NCBI RefSeq assembly: GCF_000230835.1
Contig: NZ_CM001240.1
Location: forward strand, 3,731,779-3,795,778
DNA length: 64,000 nt
Source of the DNA: Clostridium sp. DL-VIII
GTDB lineage: Bacteria; Bacillota; Clostridia; Clostridiales; Clostridiaceae
Direction: 5' to 3'
Of this stretch, positions 17,830-26,090 are shown piece by piece. The notes beneath the pieces are model-generated. The model did not search any database. It was given only the letters and a program-made list of their open reading frames with translations, and had not been told where the DNA came from. Within the stretch, counting starts at the first letter, position 1. Each line of letters begins with the position of its first letter. The translations under genes were made by a program, and so were the position numbers.

Positions 17830-17931
17830 TTATATAGTTAGAAATAAACTAATCATTGAACCCAAAAAGCCACCAACAGCCCCTCTATTCCTCCAATAGT
17901 TCTTTCTTTTCCTTCTTTCAAATCCTGTCAT
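17830..17931 (-). CDS. Possible tiny membrane peptide (33 residues)
   Basis: ATG 17931 follows AGAAAGGA and opens a peptide with a strongly basic first half (MTGFERRKRKNYWRNRG) and a glycine-rich hydrophobic second half (AVGGFLGSMISLFLTI) able to span or sit in a membrane. Such a basic-then-hydrophobic layout can be a real small protein or the start of a lost one. It sits 26 bases upstream of the next GNAT stop, on the same strand. No family recognised. Confidence 0.35.
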   Translation of the reverse strand: MTGFERRKRKNYWRNRGAVGGFLGSMISLFLTI

Positions 17932-17957
17932 TCCTTTCTATATATAAATTTGACTCC

Positions 17958-18419
17958 TTATTCTATTATATATTCCATTGACGTAAACCTAATTCCGTCT
18001 ACTGTTTGTTCAGTATTTATATCTTTAAAACCAAGATGATGATATATTTCCACTGCATATGGAGATGAGTTCACTGTAATACTCTTAATGCTTTCATTAG
18101 CTTTACAATATTCAATTAATGTTTGAAACAATTTCTTTGCTATACCTTTACTTTGATACTCTTCCTTTACAAAAAGCATAGAAATATGGTTATTATCTCT
18201 TATTGCAATGACTCCTTTCAAATCATCTGAAATAAAGCAGCCCCAAAGCATCATTTGTCCATTATCAAACTTTTGGGTTATTTGTTCATAACGAATAAAA
18301 TCCTTGAACGTGTTAACACCTTGTTCAGAATAATCTGGGGCTTCAAATTCTTGAAAAACACTCCATATTAATTCGAGAGCATTTTTTATATGACTTTTTT
18401 GTAATTGAGCTATCTCCAT
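17958..18419 (-). CDS. GNAT family acetyltransferase
   Basis: 153 residues from ATG 18419; two earlier in-frame starts exist (18428 and 18452), but AAGGATG lies six bases before 18419 and the family start M-E-I-A-x-L fits. The acetyl-CoA loop is KEEYQSKGIAKKLFQTLIEYCK (about 90-110), preceded by HISMLFV and followed by VNSSPYAVEIYHHLGFKDIN, the classic end of small N-acetyltransferases. Substrate unknown. A membrane-protein gene lies 40 bases upstream on the same strand and may be co-transcribed. Confidence 0.85.
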   Translation of the reverse strand: MEIAQLQKSHIKNALELIWSVFQEFEAPDYSEQGVNTFKDFIRYEQITQKFDNGQMMLWGCFISDDLKGVIAIRDNNHISMLFVKEEYQSKGIAKKLFQTLIEYCKANESIKSITVNSSPYAVEIYHHLGFKDINTEQTVDGIRFTSMEYIIE

Positions 18420-18459
18420 GTTATTCATCCTTCCCTTATAAAAATAAGACACTATTTCT

Positions 18460-18852
18460 TCAATTTTGTTTACTTTTCAAAAATATAATATCTCCAAAAA
18501 CAATGTATAGCGATAAAACTAAGCAGATAGTTAAATCTTTGATTAATTCTATATTAAAAGATTTAAATAGACTGCCATAAACATTATTTAATGCTCCGAA
18601 TAAAATAAACAAAATAATAACTCTAAATAATCGCTTTTTTATTTTAACCAATTTCATTCTCCTTAAATTGTAAACAATAACCACTGGAATATATAAAATG
18701 ATGAAAAAAACTAAAAATAAATATCCTTTTAGAAAATTAAGAGCAACATTACTATCTATATTTTTAAAAACAATAATCGAGGACACTATCGTTCCTATTA
18801 AAATTAAAACACAAAGAAACCTTGTAAAAAGCAAAACTTTATCTTTTTTCAT
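18460..18852 (-). CDS. Small integral membrane protein
   Basis: 130 residues with four hydrophobic segments (about 8-28, 42-62, 75-90 and 105-122) joined by short basic loops (NLRRMKLVKIKKRLFR). The positive loops point to the cytosol, predicting both ends inside. No motif or family recognised. Starts at ATG 18852; the upstream ribosome site is poor. It precedes the GNAT gene on the same strand. Confidence 0.55.
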   Translation of the reverse strand: MKKDKVLLFTRFLCVLILIGTIVSSIIVFKNIDSNVALNFLKGYLFLVFFIILYIPVVIVYNLRRMKLVKIKKRLFRVIILFILFGALNNVYGSLFKSFNIELIKDLTICLVLSLYIVFGDIIFLKSKQN

Positions 18853-18988
18853 AATATAATTTTACTAATCCCGCTCCATTTCATTCTTAATTATAGCACA
18901 TTTGGTAATATATCCTATTAATAGTGCATAATACTTCCTTTATTTTACTTATCTATTTCTAAACTCATAACTTGTCCAATTGATGATA

Positions 18989-19447
18989 TTATGTAATGCT
19001 ACCGAATATTAATTTTTGAACCTTGTCAATTAATTTGGGTTGAATAAGTGGATATGTCCATTCTGTAGGCAGGTTTTCAAATAAGCATACTTTTTCTATT
19101 TCTGATTTTGGCAAATTTTCAAATGCCTTAATATCTGCATAGTATAGCATTCCATAACTTTCTTGGCCGCTATCATTAACCCTTGTTTTTCCAATAACTG
19201 AATATACACAAATTTCTTTTATCTCATATTCACACGCTCCTGTTTCTTCAAATAATTCTCTTTTAGCTGTATCAAGAATTGCTTCATTTTCTTCTCTGTG
19301 ACCACCTGGAACTTCGTATTTATTACGTTCTCTATGTTTACAAAAAACCCATTTACCATTGTGTTTCGCGACAATAACAGCAAATTTCAGTAAACTATCA
19401 TCAATGCTATTATAAAATTTTACTTCAATACTAAAGTTAACCTTCAA
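18989..19447 (-). CDS. Nudix hydrolase
   Basis: 152 residues with a complete Nudix box: GGHREENEAILDTAKRELFEETGA (about residues 48-71), holding the G-x5-E-x7-REUxEExG pattern that binds Mg2+ and cleaves nucleoside diphosphates linked to another group. Preceded by WVFCKHRERNKYEVP, typical of housecleaning Nudix enzymes. The start is TTG 19447, which abuts the TAA of the upstream gene, with AAGGAGAAG about 11 bases before; the two are translationally coupled. Substrate unknown. Confidence 0.85.
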   Translation of the reverse strand: MKVNFSIEVKFYNSIDDSLLKFAVIVAKHNGKWVFCKHRERNKYEVPGGHREENEAILDTAKRELFEETGACEYEIKEICVYSVIGKTRVNDSGQESYGMLYYADIKAFENLPKSEIEKVCLFENLPTEWTYPLIQPKLIDKVQKLIFGSIT

Positions 19448-19693
19448 TTAATACTCTTCTCCTTCATCACCTATAACTTGACCATCTAATTCATATGCGA
19501 TTTTTCTTAACTTTTCTATTCCATCATCACTAATATAGCTTGAACTTATTTTTCCTCTATTATAGTTCCACCAAACATCAAATTCTTTCTTCTTCCAAAG
19601 TATATATGTCCCAGGTATACTTATTGTATTTCCATCAGGCGTTCTAATTTTCATCTCCTCTTTTAACTCTAATTCCGAGTATTGCTCCACCAA
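19448..19693 (-). CDS. Hypothetical protein, possibly N-terminally truncated
   Basis: 81 residues from TTG 19693 (or GTG 19690), with the central stretch IRTPDGNTISIPGTYILWKKKEFDVWWNYN. No good ribosome site precedes either start. The same frame is open for a further 20 codons upstream (ending ITLEKDNLIEFDEVEK) but contains no ATG, GTG or TTG near a ribosome site, and begins right after two TAA codons. The gene may have lost its 5' end. It directly abuts the Nudix gene. No family recognised. Confidence 0.4.
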   Translation of the reverse strand: MVEQYSELELKEEMKIRTPDGNTISIPGTYILWKKKEFDVWWNYNRGKISSSYISDDGIEKLRKIAYELDGQVIGDEGEEY

Positions 19694-19791
19694 CTTCTCA
19701 ACTTCATCAAATTCTATTAAATTATCTTTTTCTAATGTAATCTCTATATATACTTATTATTTCTATAAAATAAACACCTTATCCATTATTA

Positions 19792-20406
19792 TTATTTTCT
19801 TCCTGTCATCAAAAATAATGAATATTTCACTTTTATCTCTTCCACAACTTTTTCATCTTCATAAAAAGTAGTAGACTCTACTCCCTTAAATCCTGCTTTT
19901 AATAATACATTTTTCAGATCATTCTGATTAAATCCATTATGCCCATTAAAATCCTTTTCTTCTTTATGGAAACTTCCATCTTCTTCATCTAAATCAATAA
20001 TACATAAATAACCATCTGACTTTAGTAATTTATATAAATTCTTTATCGTTGCTTCTGTATCAATAATATGATGTAAAGCCATAGACGTATATATTACATC
20101 ATAGCTATCCCCTGACAAAGTATGATTTTCATTTATATCTATTTGATACGCCTTCATATTATCTATTTCAAATGATTCTATCTTAGAGTTCAATACATCA
20201 ATCATACCTTTTGACGTATCAACAAGAGTTATCATTTCAAATTTATCATTAAGACAAAAGCTTATAAGTCCTGTTCCACAACCGAATTCGAGTGCAGTAT
20301 ACTGCTTTTTTATTTGAATTGATTTACTTATTTCTTCTGCAATTAATTTAGCTCTGCTCTTTCTTCTTTCATCATCCCATGTTATAGACTGTATATCAAA
20401 ATTCAT
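19792..20406 (-). CDS. Class I SAM-dependent methyltransferase
   Basis: 204 residues with the Rossmann methyltransferase motifs: motif I ALEFGCGTGLISF (about 38-50), an acidic end of strand 2 (LVDTSKGM, about 62-69), and motif IV YDVIYTSMALHHI (about 102-114), then IDLDEEDGSFH. The histidine pair and GFNQNDLKNVLLKAGF resemble ubiquinone/menaquinone-type or small-molecule methyltransferases. Substrate unknown. Starts at ATG 20406 after AGAGGAG. The cupin gene lies 27 bases upstream on the same strand, suggesting a small operon. Confidence 0.88.
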   Translation of the reverse strand: MNFDIQSITWDDERRKSRAKLIAEEISKSIQIKKQYTALEFGCGTGLISFCLNDKFEMITLVDTSKGMIDVLNSKIESFEIDNMKAYQIDINENHTLSGDSYDVIYTSMALHHIIDTEATIKNLYKLLKSDGYLCIIDLDEEDGSFHKEEKDFNGHNGFNQNDLKNVLLKAGFKGVESTTFYEDEKVVEEIKVKYSLFLMTGRK

Positions 20407-20433
20407 AATGCTAACTCCTCTTTTTTTAATTCA

Positions 20434-20784
20434 TTATTCTACATCATTTTTTATTCTTTTTCCACCAAAGGCTGAAATTGTCCTTGTTCCTGCAATATAA
20501 CTTCCACCTTGTAAAGTTCCTTTAGGAATAAATATCTCGTCACCTGGGTTTAATACAATTTCTTTTCCATCAATAATTGCTGTATACTGACCTGAAACAA
20601 CAACCGTATATTCATCAAATTCATGCTTATGTTCTTTAGAAACCCTATCAGAATAGCATGTCCAAAAAGCCATTTGACTACCATCTGCACCTTCAAAATA
20701 ATATCCATCAATGTCTTCTGTATTTTGCTGACTGCTACTAATATGATTCTTTTCATTTTTCATAAACTCTGGGAAATCTCTCAA
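20434..20784 (-). CDS. Cupin domain protein
   Basis: 116 residues forming a single cupin barrel: the metal motif KEHKHEFDEYTVVVSGQYTAIIDG (about 50-73) supplies His-His-Glu type ligands, and the second block PGDEIFIPKGTLQGG (about 81-95) follows, here without its usual His. Likely a small metal-binding or sensor protein, function unknown. Starts at TTG 20784, eight bases after GGAGG. It lies between a GNAT gene upstream and the methyltransferase downstream, all on the minus strand. Confidence 0.82.
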   Translation of the reverse strand: MRDFPEFMKNEKNHISSSQQNTEDIDGYYFEGADGSQMAFWTCYSDRVSKEHKHEFDEYTVVVSGQYTAIIDGKEIVLNPGDEIFIPKGTLQGGSYIAGTRTISAFGGKRIKNDVE

Positions 20785-20862
20785 CTTTAATCGCCTCCAT
20801 AAAATTTTGTTTAAATTTCTTTAAAATATTATACATTCTCCCTATTTATTCATATAATTACT

Positions 20863-21348
20863 CTATACCTTCTTTGTCATCAAACATACAGTAAAAGGTA
20901 AGTGTTCGTATATTTTTGTTTCTTTTTCGATAAAACCATATTCTATATACCATTCTTTTAAAACTTTATTTTCATCTATTATTCCTATTGATATTTCCTT
21001 TCCTTCTCTTTTATTTACTTTATAAAAGGCAAAATCCAATAAACTTTTTCCTATACCAAGATGTCTTTTTTCAGGTAATACAGCTAATCTCTCAATATAA
21101 TAGATTTCTTTACTACTGCTTGACCTCTGAATTCCTACACATCCAACAGCTTCATTATTTTCATATTTTATATATAATTCCATTCCCTTTTCTATTGATT
21201 TCTGTAAATTTTCATATGTTATAAATGCAGGGTTTGTAGATGCGTTTTTTATAGTTAATCCAAAGTCATCTGCTACAGTTATAAATGAATTTCTAATTAT
21301 TTCTTGGCATTTTATAATTTCCACATCAGTTTCTACTTTCTTTATCAC
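20863..21348 (-). CDS. GNAT family acetyltransferase
   Basis: 161 residues, starting at GTG 21348 after AGGGGGA. The acetyl-CoA loop reads PEKRHLGIGKSLLDFAFYKV (about 92-111), with IERLAVL before it and LKEWYIEYGFIEKETKIYEHLPF after it, a common arrangement in clostridial N-acetyltransferases. Substrate unknown. Cupin and methyltransferase genes follow on the same strand with gaps of 78 and 27 bases. Confidence 0.85.
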   Translation of the reverse strand: MIKKVETDVEIIKCQEIIRNSFITVADDFGLTIKNASTNPAFITYENLQKSIEKGMELYIKYENNEAVGCVGIQRSSSSKEIYYIERLAVLPEKRHLGIGKSLLDFAFYKVNKREGKEISIGIIDENKVLKEWYIEYGFIEKETKIYEHLPFTVCLMTKKV

Positions 21349-21394
21349 GTTAATCCCCCTTAAATACTTTTCAAATTAAAGTCACCCAAAAATA

Positions 21395-21637
21395 TTATTG
21401 CTCCATTTTATTTCTCTCAGTCATCGAAATGCCATCAAATCCCCATCCATCTGGGTTCAATTCATCAATAATGAAATAATTTGTTACTGCACTGCTACCT
21501 AATACTTTTATTATTAATTCTTTTGTAGCTTTCATCATTCTATCCATTTCATCTGGATTAGTAGTTCCCTTTGATACTTTTATATTAACAAAAGTAACTA
21601 TATTCTTCTCGAATCATTGTCAATTTACAAATGGCAT
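21395..21637 (-). pseudogene. 4-oxalocrotonate tautomerase family pseudogene with two in-frame TGA codons
   Basis: ATG 21637 follows AAAGGAGA and opens MPFVN, the family start with catalytic Pro after Met, then meets TGA, one Gln codon and a second TGA. The same frame continues for 72 codons with TFVNIKVSKGTTNPDEMD, KATKELIIKVLG and IDELNPDGWGFDGISM, an unmistakable tautomerase body. The MPFVN and TFVNIKV pieces look partly duplicated, so a short insertion may have created the stops. The body has no good internal start with the needed N-terminal proline. Confidence 0.75.
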
Positions 21638-21655
21638 TATAATTCTCCTTTTTAT

Positions 21656-22264
21656 TCAAAACATATTTTTAATATTAATATCGTATTCCATTCTCTTAGC
21701 TGTGAAATTTGCGACTTCTTCACCTAAAAGCTTTTTGATAATATAAAAAGACATATTAATTCCAGACGATATGCCACCAGAAGTAATAATAGGTGTTTCA
21801 TCAACAAACTTAACATTGCGTTGTACATCAATTGTAGTATATTCTTTTTCTAATCTATCAATATCCATCCAATGTGTTGTAGCTTGTTTTCCATCTAATA
21901 GACCTGCTTTAGCTAATAAAAATGCACCAGTGCATACAGAGGCCATTATATCTACATTATTAATATTATCTTTAATCCAATTTATAATCGTTGGATTATG
22001 AATTTCAATTTCTTCTGCTCCATATCCACCAGGTATAATTAAAATATCAAATTGTGGAGCGTCATTAAAATCATAATCAGGTTTAATTTTCAAACCATTA
22101 CGGGCATTTATTAGCTCCTTAGATTGAGCAACTGTATGCACTTTAAATGGTTTCTCATTACATCCAATATATGTAGTAATTGAAAACACTTCAAATGGAC
22201 CTGCAAAATCCAATACTTCAACTTCATTAAAGAGCAAAATGCCAACTTGTTTTTGTTCTAACAC
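21656..22264 (-). CDS. DJ-1/PfpI family protein
   Basis: About 202 residues starting at GTG 22264, seven bases after GGAGGA; a TTG at 22279 is in frame but overlaps that site. The fold marks are VGILLFNEVEVLDFAGPFEVF near the N-terminus, LIIPGGYGAEEI (about 81), and the nucleophile elbow ASVCTGAFLLAKAGLLDGK with the catalytic Cys near residue 110. TTHWMDID and ITSGGISSGINM follow as in isocyanide-hydratase-like or AraC-linked DJ-1 proteins. Likely a glutathione-independent detoxification enzyme or chaperone; specificity unknown. It overlaps the 3' end of the upstream remnant. Confidence 0.85.
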   Translation of the reverse strand: MLEQKQVGILLFNEVEVLDFAGPFEVFSITTYIGCNEKPFKVHTVAQSKELINARNGLKIKPDYDFNDAPQFDILIIPGGYGAEEIEIHNPTIINWIKDNINNVDIMASVCTGAFLLAKAGLLDGKQATTHWMDIDRLEKEYTTIDVQRNVKFVDETPIITSGGISSGINMSFYIIKKLLGEEVANFTAKRMEYDINIKNMF

Positions 22265-22727
22265 TTTCTTTTCCTCCAAATATTCTAATATTTTTTATTC
22301 GTTTTGCTATTTCTTCCATATGACTATCATCAGTGCCACAACAACCACCAAAAATTTTAGGAGTAAAATACTGATCTAACTTCATCATTTCATTAGCAAG
22401 ATTAACACTATCAGATGACTTTAAATCACTGCAATCATCTAATTCTTCTGGTGATAATGGTGAAGTGTTTGCTTGTATACCACAGAAACGCTCTTTTACC
22501 AATTTAGTCTTATTGAATGAAGGAGATAATGCTTTTCCTAACACTGTTGGATGAACACAATTTGCCATATAACCAATTGGTTTTCCCACTGTTTTTTTAT
22601 CTATATTTGAAATAGCAATGACAGCCTTTGTCGCTTCTGTTGCAAGACCTTTTCTTTGAAAGAGACTTCCAATGCAATATTCAATTTCTGCAAACTGATT
22701 ATTGTTATCCACTAAAAAATAGTTAAC
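22227..22727 (-). pseudogene. Homocysteine S-methyltransferase remnant fused to a GNAT remnant
   Basis: Continuous frame whose first about 35 codons (NYFLVDNNNQFAEIEYCIG, then FQRKGLATEATKAVI) are the acetyl-CoA loop region of a RimJ-type acetyltransferase. The frame then passes straight into the C-terminal half of a homocysteine S-methyltransferase: GKPIGYMANCVHPTVLGKAL, RFCGIQANTSPLSPEELDD and FGGCCGTDDSHMEEIAKRI, with the zinc-binding GGCCGT. The catalytic barrel's first half and its zinc Cys are mostly missing, and the last 15 codons run into the DJ-1 gene in another frame. An in-frame deletion joining two genes explains it; a working product is unlikely. Confidence 0.7.
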
Positions 22728-22831
22728 ATAATTTTATTCCTCGCTTTTATAAGAGTTTATAATAATTCCTTAAATATACACCATCTATTGTTATAATATA
22801 TATTCACATAACATACATTTTCACGATATTG

Positions 22832-23466
22832 TTACCAATTGATTTCCAAACCTACTCCAACTTCTTTTACTGGCAAAACTTTATGAATTTCAGCTCTAAC
22901 AACAAATGAAGTACAATGGCACGGATATAACTCTTTTATATTATTCCGCTTTAGATAATCTATAGTTTTATATACTTGTTCATTTACTTCAAATAAATGA
23001 AATCCTCCTATAATTCCTAATACTCTATTATCATTACAGACTTGCTTTACATATTCCACAATATTGCAAATCCCACTATGAGAACATCCCGCAATAATAT
23101 AAATACCATTTTCACTTTTATACACGAGTGCTGTATCATCCATTACATAATCATCTACTAACGTTTTACCTTCCACCTGTTTTCCTATAGCTTTCCTATT
23201 TTCAAAATCATTAATTTTAGGTATTTCACCCAAGAATATTCGATTTTCACTAACCTTTTTAGGTTCTTTTGATAGAATTAGATTACATTTTTCTTTTAAT
23301 TCATCTTGTAAAATAGGCGAACAAATTATCAAATAAATAAATCTGAATATCCAACGTCTAATAATAGTCTAACCTCTCCATCTTCAATATAATATGAAAC
23401 AGCAGGTTCACCACAATAATATTGGTCAATATATGTATTATTATCAACTAAAACTTTTAACTTCAT
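22832..23466 (-). pseudogene. Metallo-beta-lactamase-fold hydrolase, internally deleted and frameshifted
   Basis: ATG 23466 follows GGGAGGCG and encodes MKLKVLVDNNTYIDQYYCGE and LLLDVGYSDLFI before a TGA at 23329-23331. The next frame carries the C-terminal half: NRIFLGEIPKINDFE, DDTALVYKSENGIYIIAGCSHSG and LYPCHCTSFVVRAEI. What should lie between, about 60 residues with the HxHxDH metal motif, is absent. This is the family often labelled dihydropterin/aminobenzene-phosphate synthase-like MBL proteins. The loss of the metal site and the frame change mean no active enzyme, although the 166-codon C-terminal frame remains open. Confidence 0.8.
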
Positions 23467-24062
23467 ATTCTCGCCTCCCCTTAATTTAATTAATATAAAA
23501 ATTATATCACTATTTTCATATCACTTATACTAATTGTAAATAAATCTATAATTTTACATTACAGAATTTAATTTTTACTTTCTACTAACTTTCTTTTTTC
23601 ATAATGCTTTATTAGAATTTTAATAAATCTTGCTGAAAAATACACATAAGAAATAATAAATAAATTCCATTAACCCTTTAATAACCTCAATATTTAAGTT
23701 TACTTCTATTATCACTTGTCCCTTCAGACCTATATCCTTAACGATTTTTCTAAAAAATCGTCCTAACTATGTACTCACCAAACAAACATCACTCAAAATC
23801 TTCCCGCTCCCCCCGCCTTCCCCAGTCAATTTCCGTCACACTCTTTAGAATTTTTCTCGCAAAAATCATGGTATTAAATATCTCTTTCTTCTCCTTTAAT
23901 CCTAATTATCTGCATGAAAAAAGAGCCGAGATTTTGCTCTCAGCTCTGGGTTTTTGTTTGAATTTTGGATTGGGTGAAATTCCGACCAGGATGGCGATTT
24001 CGTCATGGTTTAGTTGAAATCGCCAGGGTTTAGTGGAAATTAGTTGGGATTGGTTGGGTTAT
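23467..24062. other. Intergenic region with unusual composition and hairpins
   Basis: The left part (23470-23740) is ordinary AT-rich DNA, except that a 48-codon open stretch on the minus strand (ending at 23620; contains RKIVKDIGLKGQVIIE) may be another remnant. The right part (about 23760-24060) is noticeably richer in G+C and strand-skewed: C-rich on plus at 23800-23830 and G/T-rich on plus at 23940-24060. It holds a hairpin at 23741-23761, a terminator at 23922-23947 and another hairpin (TGGCGATTTC 23992-24001 with GAAATCGCCA 24016-24025) plus a direct repeat GGTTTAGT(T/G)GAAAT. I see no gene with a ribosome site. Confidence 0.5.
23916..23948 (-). terminator. Terminator downstream of the SDR gene
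   Basis: AGAGCTGAGA and TCTCGGCTCT (minus strand; 23938-23947 with 23922-23931) form a 10-bp stem followed by TTTTTTC. It lies about 115 bases past the SDR stop, leaving a structured 3' region in between. Confidence 0.75.
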
Positions 24063-24929
24063 TCAAGCATTTACTATTTCTCCTCCATTAACGTGAATAA
24101 CCTGACCTGTAATATATGATGCACATTTAGATGCTAAAAATACATATGCTCCTGCACATTCAACAGGCTGACCGGCTCTGCCGAGTGGGGTGTCTGAACC
24201 AAATTTAGTAACCTTATTTTCATCAAAGCTTGCAGGAATTAACGGTGTCCAAATAGGACCTGGAGCTACAGCATTTATTCTAATCCCAGTCTTTCCTTTT
24301 GCCAAAGCAGTTGATAAAGATCTTGTAAAGGCGACTATAGCACCTTTAGTCATGGAGTAATCTATTAATGTTTCATTTCCTTTATAAGCAGTAACAGAAG
24401 CTGTGTTTATTATACATCCCTCAGCTTTTAGATGCTTTAACGCAGCTCTAGTCATATAAAAAGTTCCATATACATTAGTTTTAAAAGTTTTATCAAAATT
24501 TTCATTTGTTAATTTCTTTAAATCTGTGCACTCAAACTGAACAGCTGCATTATTAACAAGTATGTCTAATTTTCCATATTCCTTAATTACTTTATCTAAG
24601 ACACTATCACAAAAATTTGAATCTCCAATATCGCCATTTATTAATGTACATTTTCTCTCTAAGCCATCAATGATTTTTTTAGTATTTTCTGCATCTTTAG
24701 TTTCATTATAATAAACAATAACTACATCTGCTCCCTGATATGCATAAGCAATAGCTACGGCTTTACCTATACCGCTATCTCCACCTGTAATTATCGCCAC
24801 TTTATTTTCTAGTAAATTACCTTTTTTATTATAATTCGGTTCATCAAAAATTGGAGCGGGATTCATTTCGTATTCTATTCCTGGTTGCTCACTTTGTTTT
24901 TGTTTTGGAAAGGATGTTGGAAAGTTCAT
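24063..24929 (-). CDS. SDR family oxidoreductase (general-stress/glucose-dehydrogenase-like)
   Basis: 288 residues with a classical short-chain dehydrogenase: NAD(P) loop TGGDSGIGKAVA (about 48-59), NNAAVQ (about 126-131), catalytic Ser in INTASVTAYKG, then Tyr and Lys in YSMTKGA (YxxxK), and INAVAPGPIWTPL. The N-terminal extension of about 40 residues (FPKQKQSEQPGIEYEMNPAP) is the mark of the YhdF/YdaD/YghA subgroup, tied to stress in Bacillus. Substrate unknown. Starts at ATG 24929 after AAGGAGG. Monocistronic, with a long structured 3' region. Confidence 0.9.
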   Translation of the reverse strand: MNFPTSFPKQKQSEQPGIEYEMNPAPIFDEPNYNKKGNLLENKVAIITGGDSGIGKAVAIAYAYQGADVVIVYYNETKDAENTKKIIDGLERKCTLINGDIGDSNFCDSVLDKVIKEYGKLDILVNNAAVQFECTDLKKLTNENFDKTFKTNVYGTFYMTRAALKHLKAEGCIINTASVTAYKGNETLIDYSMTKGAIVAFTRSLSTALAKGKTGIRINAVAPGPIWTPLIPASFDENKVTKFGSDTPLGRAGQPVECAGAYVFLASKCASYITGQVIHVNGGEIVNA

Positions 24930-25099
24930 TATGTGTCCTCCTTATATTTTCGTTTTTATATAAGGTAGTTTTTCCTACACAAAAATAATTATTACAATTT
25001 CCCACTCTAATTACATCCATATTATAAGCTATTATCTCACTATAAATAAAAGTTACCTATCTTTAACTAAGAAATTTCTCCTAACAATATACAAATCTT

Positions 25100-25741
25100 C
25101 TATTTGATAACAACTCCAAGAAGCCGCGCTAAATCTAAAGCCTGCATAGGTGATACAATGGCTCCTTTTAATTCTGTTCCAGTTAATATTACTTGTGATA
25201 TATCACTATCGCTAAAATCTATTGTTTTTAAAGGTGTATTAGTAAACTCTGAATTGCTTATGTCGCAGCCTTTAAATCCAACATTTTTTAGATCACATCC
25301 TAAAAAAATGCTTCCTTGTATATTGCATTGTTTAAAATTCACATTTTTCATTTTAGAATATCCAAAGTTTAAATATCGCCCTAATGTTTCTTCAAAAAGA
25401 ACATTTTGAAGATTTCCTTCACTAAAGTTAGTTCCGATAAGTTTACATGCTTTAAATTCTACTCTATGGATGCTTCCTTCAGAAAAATCTAAATTTGATA
25501 AATCACAATTTTCAAATACCACATCCAAAAAATCCACATTCTTAAAGCTGCATTCATTAAATGTAACATTTACAAAGTGACATTCTCTAATTTCTATTTT
25601 TTCCTCATTTATATAATCTAAATTAATATTTTGAATTAATGTATTTGCTAAATATCTTTCATTTATTAATTCATGATTAATATTATCATTTTGTAATAGC
25701 TTTCCTAACTTAGGCCTTAATATCTTACTCAATTCTACCAT
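25100..25741 (-). CDS. Pentapeptide-repeat protein
   Basis: 213 residues. From about residue 50 the protein is a run of A(D/N)LxX-type pentapeptides (for example ECSFKNVDFLDVVFENCDLSNLDF and KNVGFKGCDISNSEF), about 27 repeats, predicting a right-handed quadrilateral beta helix. The N-terminal 45 residues are helical. Similar proteins in Firmicutes mimic DNA and protect gyrase (Qnr-like), but most have unknown roles and nothing here proves the Qnr type. Starts at ATG 25741 after AAGAGGAAG. Monocistronic. Confidence 0.85.
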   Translation of the reverse strand: MVELSKILRPKLGKLLQNDNINHELINERYLANTLIQNINLDYINEEKIEIRECHFVNVTFNECSFKNVDFLDVVFENCDLSNLDFSEGSIHRVEFKACKLIGTNFSEGNLQNVLFEETLGRYLNFGYSKMKNVNFKQCNIQGSIFLGCDLKNVGFKGCDISNSEFTNTPLKTIDFSDSDISQVILTGTELKGAIVSPMQALDLARLLGVVIK

Positions 25742-25916
25742 TTTTTCTTCCTCTTAAATAAAAATAATGTTTTATAAATTATAACTTAAATAATATTATA
25801 TCAGAAATTTTATTAAATTATAACTGAAATAGCATTAATACAAATATAAATTGACGCTATCTACTCTACACCATTATTATTAAAATTTATAAAACAAAAC
25901 GGAAGCTCGTATTTTT

Positions 25917-26090
25917 TTATCTCCTAAAAGCTTTCTGTTTGTAATTTTCCCACATCCATTTTAAGATACTATTTAATTTATCTGCATATCCTTGAAGATA
26001 CTTATTATAATGTATTCTTACTGTTTCCTCATCTATATATGGTTCTAATGCGTTATATGAATATGATAATTCTATCTTCCCATATTTCAT
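25917..26090 (-). pseudogene. Miniature Fe/Mn superoxide dismutase fragment
   Basis: 57 codons from ATG 26090, with a good GGAGGAA ribosome site. Residues 8-42 match the SOD N-terminal hairpin: LSYSYNALEPYIDEET, then RIHYNKYLQGYADKLN, which retains the first metal His. The remaining 15 codons (LKWMWENYKQKAFRR) may come from the end of the same gene. The central and C-terminal domains with the other three metal ligands are missing, so no SOD activity is expected. An internal deletion fits the pattern of this stretch. A hairpin over its 3' end may terminate it. Confidence 0.6.

Noticed and set aside
17348..21637. In-frame TGA codons in several frames, considered as recoding (Trp or selenocysteine)
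   Set aside because: Neighbouring intact genes use TGA as stop and TGG for Trp, no SECIS-like element was seen, and the affected genes are otherwise damaged.
22832..23332. The 166-codon frame as a complete short hydrolase
   Set aside because: It starts inside the fold at a TTG without ribosome site and lacks the metal motif; the true start lies upstream in another frame.
23769..24017. An 82-codon plus-strand frame
   Set aside because: No ribosome site, odd composition, and it runs through the terminator hairpin at 23922-23947.
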